A stretch of DNA of 64,000 nt from UBA2166 sp964463965 (GTDB taxonomy: Bacteria; Nitrospirota; Nitrospiria; Nitrospirales; UBA2166): contig CAYXED010000001.1 in assembly GCA_964463965.1 (NCBI GenBank), forward strand, positions 1-64,000, read 5' to 3'. Below, piece after piece: positions 51,675 through 58,803 of the stretch (the first letter of the stretch is position 1; each line of letters starts with the position of its first letter). The position numbers and the translations under genes are program-made. Below the pieces are notes generated by a model that saw nothing but the letters and a program-made list of their open reading frames with translations, searched no databases and was not told where the DNA came from.

Positions 51675-53000
51675 TCAACAAGCGCCCTCCTTAGCCTGAT
51701 CACGGGACAAAACACCACTTTCAGTACTAGAAGAAATGGTTGTCTCCATATAGGCTAATCCTACAAAACGTTTTGCGCTATGAACCTGAAATACCAAGAG
51801 ATCCTTGCGCTTATCAAGCATCCGTACGTGTGTACCAAGCTTCTCTGTTACGCCACAACTCAAGATATAATTTCCTGTGTGAAGCTGGTTAAGAACAGAA
51901 AACTCGACCTTTAAAACAGTACCTCCCACCTGCTCACCCAAGAGATGCCCTGCATTGTCTGTGCTAATCCCATATACCGCGACACCTATCGGAGTATGAA
52001 TCGCCATACCAGCACTAACAGCCTCCATGTCACGATGAAATTTAATGGTCATTGTTATAGTGGCACACTCCCCTCTCTGAAGAGCGCGACAAGGCTCGCG
52101 GTTATGATCGTATAATTCAACCTCAACAATCTCTGCATCACCAGACCCAAAACGATACTCCTCACCATCCGATGATGATTGAAATCCCATATCCTCCAAA
52201 CTCTTTTCACCATCATCAAGCCAATACGCACGAGAGCCCTGGCTAACCTTCAAACGCGCGACATACTCCTCTTCACGGCGAGACAACAGTTCTTTATACG
52301 CATGAAAGACACTAACAGGTGAGCCTGAAGTAAGCATACGCCCACGATCAAGCAAAATAGCCTCATCACACACAGTTTGAATAACCTGTGCACTATGAGA
52401 AGCCAATATAATTGTTTTACCAGCTTTCTTTGCCTGTTCAAGCCTCCGATAGCATCGTCGCTGAAACATACTGTCACCGACAGCAAGCGCTTCATCAAGG
52501 ATAAAGATATCCGCATCTATGTTTGCAGCAACAGCAAAAGCGAGCCTGATGTACATACCTGATGAATAAGTCTTAACTGGCTGATCAAGAAAAGTACCAA
52601 TCTCTGCAAAATCCTCAATTAGATCGAAGCGTTCATCCATTTCTTCACGACTAATTCCTAGAACAGCACCATTGAGATATACATTTTCTCTCCCAGTAAA
52701 CTCTGGATCAAACCCTGCTCCCAACGCCAATAACGCTGCAATTCTACCTTTGAGAAAAACCTCTCCAGTGGTAGGCTGTAAAATACGGGCAAGAAGCTGC
52801 AACAAAGTACTCTTACCTGCCCCATTTTGCCCAACAAGCCCAACAATTCTCCCTCTCTCTACCTCAAATGAGATATCACGCAATGCCCAATACTCTTCAT
52901 GATAACTACGTCGTCGGATAGATAGGATTTCACGCAAACGATCTGCTGGGCGTCGATACACGTTATAAGCCTTTGATAGGTTTTTTACAGAAACTGCGTT
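51675..53000 (-). CDS. Polysaccharide ABC exporter, ATP-binding protein (Wzt-type)
   Basis: Energises export of an O-antigen or capsule-type glycan. The ABC ATPase domain (residues ~1-240) has VGQNGAGKSTLLQLLARIL (Walker A), the signature YSSGMYIRLAFA and Walker B DIFILDEAL. The C-terminal ~200 residues form an added domain (YRFGSGDAEIVEVELYD, GMAIHTPIGVAVYG) like the carbohydrate-binding Wzt C-terminal domain that selects the capped polymer. I prefer the ATG at 53000 (MNAVSVKNLSKAYNVYRRP), with AAGGA about 9 nt upstream; the frame is open from 53033. Confidence 0.92.
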   Translation of the reverse strand, partial: NAVSVKNLSKAYNVYRRPADRLREILSIRRRSYHEEYWALRDISFEVERGRIVGLVGQNGAGKSTLLQLLARILQPTTGEVFLKGRIAALLALGAGFDPEFTGRENVYLNGAVLGISREEMDERFDLIEDFAEIGTFLDQPVKTYSSGMYIRLAFAVAANIDADIFILDEALAVGDSMFQRRCYRRLEQAKKAGKTIILASHSAQVIQTVCDEAILLDRGRMLTSGSPVSVFHAYKELLSRREEEYVARLKVSQGSRAYWLDDGEKSLEDMGFQSSSDGEEYRFGSGDAEIVEVELYDHNREPCRALQRGECATITMTIKFHRDMEAVSAGMAIHTPIGVAVYGISTDNAGHLLGEQVGGTVLKVEFSVLNQLHTGNYILSCGVTEKLGTHVRMLDKRKDLLVFQVHSAKRFVGLAYMETTISSSTESGVLSRDQAKEGAC

Positions 53001-53046
53001 CATAAAATATATCCTTGAAAGGCTAAGAGACAAAACGGTTTAGACA

Positions 53047-53844
53047 TCACAAAACATCAGCAAAAGCAGGACGCGATCTCATAAAAAAGATATATCCAAG
53101 CCCAGCAACCATAACCATTACAAAAGTCAATCCTAAAAACCCATAGAGATCTGGCACAGTTCCTTCTATTATCGTAAGCCTATACGCCTGTACCAAGTGA
53201 GCCATGGGGTTTATTATCAATAAAATCTTTAATGACTCAGGAACTAGCTCTGCAGGATAAATAATCGGAGTGAGAAACATCCACATCTGCGTTCCTATAC
53301 CAATCGCATGAGAAGTATCACGTAGAAAAACACCCAAAGACGCGATTGTCCATGCTAAACCCAACGTGAATAACAACTGAAGGACCACAAGCACAGGGAC
53401 CAGTAAAACTGTCCACGTCAACGGCGTAAAAAATATCCCAACTAATCCCAGCAATAATGTCAGACCAATCCCGAGCTGGATCATTCCAGAAATTGATACC
53501 GCAACTGGAAGAATCTCTACCGGAAAGATTACACGTTGAACAAAATGTGCGTTCTCACGGATCAGTGATGCAGAACGGTTTAATGCATCACTGAACGTAA
53601 GCCACGGAATCATTCCACATAAGAAATATACTACGAAATCTGCACTGCGACCTCCCCCAAAACGAACCTTTAGGATTGTGGAGAATACAAACGTAAAAAT
53701 AAGAATGATAAGTAATGGTGTAATGACGGCCCAAGTAAAGCCAATTGTTGCCCCCTTGTATCTAGCCACAAAATCCCTATATACAAACTCTGCAATAAGC
53801 TTACGAGAATGAAAAAGTGTAGAGAAAGTATTTAAGCTCAACAC
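53047..53844 (-). CDS. Polysaccharide ABC exporter, permease (Wzm-type)
   Basis: ABC-2 membrane component that pairs with the Wzt protein. The 265-residue protein has about six membrane segments and the usual N-terminal motif FVYRDFVARYKGATIGFTWAVITPL. Also typical are the pair MLFLTPIIYP-like FLTPIIYPAELVPE and the LINPMAHLVQAYR segment before the last helices. It sits 46 nt upstream of the ATPase start. These exporters flip finished lipid-linked glycans in Gram-negative bacteria. Confidence 0.93.
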   Translation of the reverse strand: MLSLNTFSTLFHSRKLIAEFVYRDFVARYKGATIGFTWAVITPLLIILIFTFVFSTILKVRFGGGRSADFVVYFLCGMIPWLTFSDALNRSASLIRENAHFVQRVIFPVEILPVAVSISGMIQLGIGLTLLLGLVGIFFTPLTWTVLLVPVLVVLQLLFTLGLAWTIASLGVFLRDTSHAIGIGTQMWMFLTPIIYPAELVPESLKILLIINPMAHLVQAYRLTIIEGTVPDLYGFLGLTFVMVMVAGLGYIFFMRSRPAFADVL

Positions 53845-53896
53845 ATCCCCTTTCTTCGTTTATATCGTCCAAACATGACAATAGGTGGTCATTTGC

Positions 53897-54718
53897 CTAT
53901 AACTCAAAAGAGTAATGGGATAAAAAATCAAAAGAACAAATTTTAGCGCGTACAAGCTCTATCTCTTCCTGGCTCCAAACAACATCATGCCTACTCTTAT
54001 TGGGAGAAGAAAAAATGACATCAGAACACGACGAAAGATAGTTATCAGGGCAATCTATACCTAAAAAATCACACAATATACGTATCCATTTTGCAGGGTT
54101 TTCAATTAATGCTTCGTGATAAACATCAAGTATAATATGTTTTTTGATTTTCCCCTTAATTTCCTTCACTGTTTCGCATAAAAGAAAGTGCTCCTCAATC
54201 AAGGCCCTGAAGTCAACTACTCCATGCCTCGATCGTTTTAAATATTTGGTTGCAATATTGTCATAGGGGTTTCTTATTACATGGAAAATCTTTATTGGAA
54301 GGCCAAGCACTTCACCCAATTTTTTCAACAATTCTGGGTCTTGCCGCAACCTTAAAGTAGCTCTCTGGCCCTTCTTATCACCAATTACCTTTAATGTAGT
54401 AAAGCTTCCCTGCCATTGGCCAGGAATCCTGTATGAATGGCCGCCTCTTGCCCGACCTTCCTCAACCCGTGAACGCGAGTTTTGTAGCAGCAAATAAAAA
54501 AGGTGCTCTTTACCAACACCTGCTTGAATTTTTTCTAGTGCATCAAGCTGATCGGCAATAATCACATGAGGATGTGCATCAAGCAAAGCCCCTACTAAGG
54601 AATGTCCACTTCTCGCATACCCAAGAAACATACAATATGCGCTAAGATCCACAAGGCCATCGCAGTCTCCAAAACTATCCGTAGGAGTAAAAGAGCTAAG
54701 ATTTTCCATATATATCAA
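53897..54718 (-). CDS. Sulfotransferase family protein (pair B, second copy)
   Basis: A 273-residue P-loop sulfotransferase. The phosphosulfate loop is FLGYARSGHSLVGALLDAHP, where His replaces the usual Thr of GTS, and the 3'-phosphate site is FHVIRNPYDNIATKYLKR. It is a close tandem paralogue of the gene at 54761-55615 and shares a 47-nt identical segment with it. The acceptor is unknown; context suggests a surface glycan or lipid-linked sugar. The changed loop residue leaves some doubt on activity. Confidence 0.8.
   Translation of the reverse strand: MIYMENLSSFTPTDSFGDCDGLVDLSAYCMFLGYARSGHSLVGALLDAHPHVIIADQLDALEKIQAGVGKEHLFYLLLQNSRSRVEEGRARGGHSYRIPGQWQGSFTTLKVIGDKKGQRATLRLRQDPELLKKLGEVLGLPIKIFHVIRNPYDNIATKYLKRSRHGVVDFRALIEEHFLLCETVKEIKGKIKKHIILDVYHEALIENPAKWIRILCDFLGIDCPDNYLSSCSDVIFSSPNKSRHDVVWSQEEIELVRAKICSFDFLSHYSFEL
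54242..54288 (+). repeat. 47-nt direct repeat, copy 1
   Basis: Identical over 47 nt to 55106-55152. It encodes the NPYDNIATKY region of two neighbouring sulfotransferase paralogues. Identity at synonymous positions indicates recent duplication or gene conversion. Confidence 0.85.
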
Positions 54719-54760
54719 ACACGCAAAAATTCCAATTCAACGCCATGAATATCATTTAGA

Positions 54761-55615
54761 CTACGAATCATACGAATATCCTTTTAAAAAACTAAACGGT
54801 TCCATTTTACTACGAACCAACTCAATATCCTCAGGCAACCACTCAATTGCATTGCGACTTTTATGAGGAGACTCAAATACAATACCCGCACACTGTTCCA
54901 CATAATCCAGAGAACACTCAACCCCTAAGAAATCACACATTGCACGCAAATGGTAGACTGGATCTGCAATCATCGACTCATGCCGAATCTCAAACAACTC
55001 TGACACAGAAAGTCGTTGTTTTGTATATGAGACCGTTTTGCACTGAACAAAATGTTGATCAATTACAGCTTGCAAGGTTGTAGGTCCTCGCTTTAATCGA
55101 CGTCTATATTTGGTTGCAATATTGTCATAGGGGTTTCTTATTACATGGAAAACTTTCAGTGGCATTGCGAGCGTCTCTCTCAATTTTTCCAGAAGTTCTG
55201 GTTTCTCGTGAAGCCAAAAACTTGATTTTCCACCTTTCTTATCTCCGATCACATGCAAACGTGTAAATTTCCCCTGCCATTGACCAGGCACTTCATAGTT
55301 ATACCCTGTTGCTTTACGACCTCTCAGTGCATGTGATCGAGAATTTTCTAACAAGAGCGAAAATATTTGATGTTTTCCAAATCTTGCGTCAAGGTATTTC
55401 AGCACATCAAGTTCATGAGCCACAGCAATATTTGGATGTGCATCAAGTAAGGCCCCAAGCAATGAAGTCCCACTTCTTGCGTAACCAAGAAACATGCAAA
55501 AATTTTGAATGTTCCTCAGGTCTTCACGTGTAGTAATTGCCCCATACGAAGCTTGCACATATCGCTTAATCCAAGCCCAGCGATGAAATTTATTGTGCAG
55601 CAAGAATTCTGACAT
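54761..55615 (-). CDS. Sulfotransferase family protein (pair B, first copy)
   Basis: A 284-residue sulfotransferase with the intact loop FLGYARSGTSLLGALLDAHP and the 3'-phosphate site FHVIRNPYDNIATKYRRR. Other matches with the next gene are the VPGQWQGKFTRLHVIGDKKGG segment and the C-terminal FESPHKSRNAIEW. The gap between the two is 42 nt. Its basic N-terminal section (HNKFHRWAWIKRYVQ) has no clear signal peptide. It is followed by a third, different sulfotransferase pair. Confidence 0.85.
   Translation of the reverse strand: MSEFLLHNKFHRWAWIKRYVQASYGAITTREDLRNIQNFCMFLGYARSGTSLLGALLDAHPNIAVAHELDVLKYLDARFGKHQIFSLLLENSRSHALRGRKATGYNYEVPGQWQGKFTRLHVIGDKKGGKSSFWLHEKPELLEKLRETLAMPLKVFHVIRNPYDNIATKYRRRLKRGPTTLQAVIDQHFVQCKTVSYTKQRLSVSELFEIRHESMIADPVYHLRAMCDFLGVECSLDYVEQCAGIVFESPHKSRNAIEWLPEDIELVRSKMEPFSFLKGYSYDS
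55106..55152 (+). repeat. 47-nt direct repeat, copy 2
   Basis: Second copy of the 47-nt identical segment shared with 54242-54288, in the first copy of the paralogous sulfotransferase pair. Confidence 0.85.
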
Positions 55616-55638
55616 GACGAAAAAACAAAAAGCTTCAA

Positions 55639-56463
55639 CTATATCTCACTATGCAAGAGCGCATAACGCTTCTCAAACAATTCAACTGCAAAGTGGTACA
55701 GTGCTGTATCAAGATAGGTGTACTCCTGGATTCTTTCAATTGTATCAGGAGAAAGAGTCTGTTCCGTAATAGTTGAATCTGGCAACGCATTTAGATGCGG
55801 AACATCCATCGCTGTTGTCCACCCAAATGTGGCAAGTAAAAGTCTCATTGAGTCTGCAAATCGGTCTGTAATACCGACAAACTCAAAAGATGCAAGCCGC
55901 TGCTTAGCTTTAGCAAGCAATTCATCATCACTCATATCTGTTGTCGTATAGGAAAGCAGCTTAGCTTGCTTTGGAAGAATTTCCTGCCCATCATCATCGT
56001 AATAACGTTTCGTAAGATCAAAATCCAATGCTAAGTTTCTAACTTGAAAGTTAGTAATAAGTCGTCGCGTAGGAGGAAATTCAAGAAAGTCTTCAATGGT
56101 AGATTCAGGATCAAGAAACCTTTCATACCCCACAGCTTTTCTTAATCTATTACGCATCAAATTTTTAAACCTAGAAATAGTTCGACCCACAGGTTCCCTA
56201 ATCATGGTTATCACTCGTGGCTGCTGAGGCAACAAGGAAATAAGGGTATGTCCTAAATGCCCCGCGAATAATGAATAGCGCTCTAACTCTCTTTGGTCTC
56301 GTTTTATTACATCCGCAAGTTCATGCATATAGGAAAATGGAGCAATATGATCGCTAGGAAATTGCTCCTCAATTACAGACCGCAGAGAAGTTCCCGCAGT
56401 TTTAGGAATATGAAGAAAGTAAGTCTGAGTTTTTTCTTTTTCCAACTTCATTATTCGCATCAA
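55639..56463 (-). CDS. Sulfotransferase_2-like protein (pair C, second copy)
   Basis: A 274-residue protein of the group with heparan/chondroitin-type sulfotransferases. The loop is YFLHIPKTAGTSLRSVIEEQF (HIPKTAGTS being the family hallmark) and the 3'-phosphate site is ITMIREPVGRTISRF. Such enzymes usually sulfate hexuronic acid or hexosamine units in animals; the bacterial acceptor is unknown. It is paralogous to 56473-57300 (NFQVRNLALDFDLT in both) and shares a 21-nt exact stretch with it. It follows pair B. Confidence 0.85.
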   Translation of the reverse strand: MMRIMKLEKEKTQTYFLHIPKTAGTSLRSVIEEQFPSDHIAPFSYMHELADVIKRDQRELERYSLFAGHLGHTLISLLPQQPRVITMIREPVGRTISRFKNLMRNRLRKAVGYERFLDPESTIEDFLEFPPTRRLITNFQVRNLALDFDLTKRYYDDDGQEILPKQAKLLSYTTTDMSDDELLAKAKQRLASFEFVGITDRFADSMRLLLATFGWTTAMDVPHLNALPDSTITEQTLSPDTIERIQEYTYLDTALYHFAVELFEKRYALLHSEI

Positions 56464-56472
56464 ACCTCTTAT

Positions 56473-57300
56473 CTAGCCTGAAGCACTTTGTAACACGCAT
56501 TGGTAGCGTTGTTCAAACAACTCATTTGCAAAGGCATACAACTCTGTATCAAGTGCAGTACAGGAACGAATATCCTCAAGAGTCTGCCCTGAAAGTGGGG
56601 AGGAAAGTTGAGCCAGGGGTGATGAAACATTCAAGGTGGGCAGCGCCATTGGAAACTCCCAGCCAAACGTATGGCACAATAGTTCAACTGATGCAGTGAA
56701 TCGATCTGTAATTCCCACAAATGCACATGAAGACAAACGCTTTTTAGCTTTCTCTAAAAGCTCCTTATCACTCATTTCTGTTTCTGTATAGGCAAAAAGC
56801 TTGTTCAGCTTTGAATCAATGGCATTTCCATCAAAATCAGTATATGTTTGAGTTAAATCAAAGTCTAATGCGAAATTCCGAACTTGAAAGTTAGTAATAA
56901 GCCGGCGCATAGGTTGAAAAGATAAAAAATCTTCTATAGCAACCGCAGGGTCCAAAAATGGCTCATGGTCCCATGGTGCACGCGTCATGCCTAAAGCGTG
57001 CTGTTTCATATACCTAAACCTGGAAATTGTGCGCGCGATGGGCTCACGTATCATAGTAATGATTCGTGGTGGAACAGATAAGAGGGAGGGAACGGTATAC
57101 CCCATATGCCCTGCAATTAGCTTGTAACAACCAAGTTCCTCGCTATCCCGCTTCACCATCTCGGCAAGATCTTGCATAACGGAACATGGGCAAATCTCTT
57201 CTGGCAAAAATTGTGATTCAATGATTTTCCTTAAAGACGTACCTCCGGTTTTAGGGATGTGAAGAAAATAAATTTGACTAGAATGTTCAACCGATGGCAT
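56473..57300 (-). CDS. Sulfotransferase_2-like protein (pair C, first copy)
   Basis: A 275-residue paralogue of the preceding entry. It begins directly with QIYFLHIPKTGGTSLRKIIES, so it has no signal peptide and is cytoplasmic, as expected for PAPS use. The 3'-phosphate site is ITMIREPIARTISRF. Its C-terminal half holds VGITDRFTASVELL, also shared with the partner. It starts 60 nt before the end of the sugar dehydrogenase gene, and is followed by pair C copy two after 9 nt. Confidence 0.85.
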   Translation of the reverse strand: MPSVEHSSQIYFLHIPKTGGTSLRKIIESQFLPEEICPCSVMQDLAEMVKRDSEELGCYKLIAGHMGYTVPSLLSVPPRIITMIREPIARTISRFRYMKQHALGMTRAPWDHEPFLDPAVAIEDFLSFQPMRRLITNFQVRNFALDFDLTQTYTDFDGNAIDSKLNKLFAYTETEMSDKELLEKAKKRLSSCAFVGITDRFTASVELLCHTFGWEFPMALPTLNVSSPLAQLSSPLSGQTLEDIRSCTALDTELYAFANELFEQRYQCVLQSASG

Positions 57301-57359
57301 AAGGCAATAATATAGATTTTAGGATCAAAAGGTCAGGCTAAGGAACTTTTTATTGTCCC

Positions 57360-58721
57360 TTATGATAGTTTTTCCGTTAACACAATATCAAAGTCTTCTG
57401 GATTACCCACTTCAAGAGAAATAATATTTTTCTCTTTATTATATCCTTTTTTCTTGACGACTAGCTTATATGACCCTGCGGGTAATCCCGTAAAATGATA
57501 GCGTCCCTGCTCATCAGTTATAGTCTTATGTTTAAAAACTGTAGCTCCATTACTACGTTCTTTAAGTACAACCTTTGCACCAACAATTGTTTTTTGACTT
57601 CCATCCCCACGCACTCCAGAGACAAAACCAGAAACTTCTGCTGCAGCCTCATTTCCGAGAGGAGGGGCAACACGAAAAACTCCATCAAACGTTGTGAAAT
57701 AAAGCATTCCATCAGTCCCCGTTTTAACATCTAAGGTCCCCATAGTTTGCCCTGGAACAAAGTTTTCCAGCATTACTACCTTGTCATAAAGCGGAGGCAA
57801 GAGCTTAATTCTTTGTACTTGTCCAGTATTACAATCTGTAAAAAAAAGATCGTTACGATACTGTTCTGGAAAAGTATTTGCAGAATAAAAGTCCATGCCA
57901 GTTGGACAGATAGATGGAGTAATATTGAGGATGGGATCCGTAAACTGAGGATCGGGAGAAATACAATTCCCTGCACAGATAGGCCAACCATAATTCCCTC
58001 CGGCATGGAGCATGTTAATCTCATCCTCATTTCTACCATTTTCGCTAAAAAATCCTTCCCCAGTGATTGGATGCACTGCAATACCAAAGCTATTTCGAAC
58101 ACCCAACGCATAAACAGGAGAGTCAGCGATTGGATTATCGTCTGGTATAGAGCCATCTACATTGATCCGAAGAATTTTACCTTGTACCAATGCAGGATCC
58201 TGAGAAAAATCTTTAAACCCTGTATCTCCTCTTGTAATCAAGAAAGTATTATCTTGTAAAAAAACCAACCTACCACCGTTGTGCTTCCCATCCCCTGGTT
58301 GCCTCAAAATTTCAACTTCATCAATACCAACTCCTGCAACATCCTCGAATCGAGATACTACAATTTCATTGGGAGTTGGAGTATACATCACATACAAAAA
58401 CCCGTTTTCTGAAAAATTAGGATCAGCCGCTAAGCCAAGCAATCCCAGGCCACGAGCCCCCCCAACATCAAATGATGTAGCAACATCAAGCGTCAAGAAA
58501 GGCTCCGAAAGCAAAACGCCATCCTGTATTACCCGAACAGCACCAGTCAAAAGCTCAGCGTAGAAAATACGCCCATCGTCCACAGCTGTAAGCGCAACAG
58601 GAATCTCAGCATCAGGAACAACTGTTTCAACCTGAAACCCAGATGGAAGCTCAGAACTCGCGTGATCTACAAACAGAAGGAAGAAGAAGCAAAAAAAAGC
58701 TACATTCCTATATCCAGTCAT
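57360..58721 (-). CDS. Secreted PQQ-type sugar dehydrogenase with carboxypeptidase-regulatory tail
   Basis: A 453-residue exported protein whose main domain (residues ~25-340) matches the glucose/sorbosone dehydrogenase propeller: LLGLAADPNFSENGFLYVMYT, KHNGGRLVF and NSFGIAVHPITGEGFFSENG, with an NYGWP motif near the end. A cysteine pair occurs in GWPICAGNCIS. The C-terminal ~90 residues form a carboxypeptidase regulatory-like beta-sandwich (AKVVLKERSNGATV, GRYHFTGLPAGSYKLVV). A signal peptide is present (FFCFFFLLFVDHASS). PQQ binding is inferred from the family only. Within the sulfotransferase island it may oxidise released sugars. Confidence 0.85.
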   Translation of the reverse strand: MTGYRNVAFFCFFFLLFVDHASSELPSGFQVETVVPDAEIPVALTAVDDGRIFYAELLTGAVRVIQDGVLLSEPFLTLDVATSFDVGGARGLGLLGLAADPNFSENGFLYVMYTPTPNEIVVSRFEDVAGVGIDEVEILRQPGDGKHNGGRLVFLQDNTFLITRGDTGFKDFSQDPALVQGKILRINVDGSIPDDNPIADSPVYALGVRNSFGIAVHPITGEGFFSENGRNEDEINMLHAGGNYGWPICAGNCISPDPQFTDPILNITPSICPTGMDFYSANTFPEQYRNDLFFTDCNTGQVQRIKLLPPLYDKVVMLENFVPGQTMGTLDVKTGTDGMLYFTTFDGVFRVAPPLGNEAAAEVSGFVSGVRGDGSQKTIVGAKVVLKERSNGATVFKHKTITDEQGRYHFTGLPAGSYKLVVKKKGYNKEKNIISLEVGNPEDFDIVLTEKLS

Positions 58722-58759
58722 CTAAAACATTACACCTAAATAGCCTATCCCCCATACAC

Positions 58760-58787
58760 AAAAAAACTCACACCTAGCACAGAGGTG
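58760..58787 (-). terminator. Weak candidate terminator
   Basis: A 5-bp stem (plus CACCT 58771-58775 with AGGTG 58783-58787) with a T run a few bases later on the minus strand. It lies between the large secreted-protein gene and the sugar dehydrogenase. Weakly supported. Confidence 0.25.
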
Positions 58788-58803
58788 ATATTGTTATATC
58801 TTT

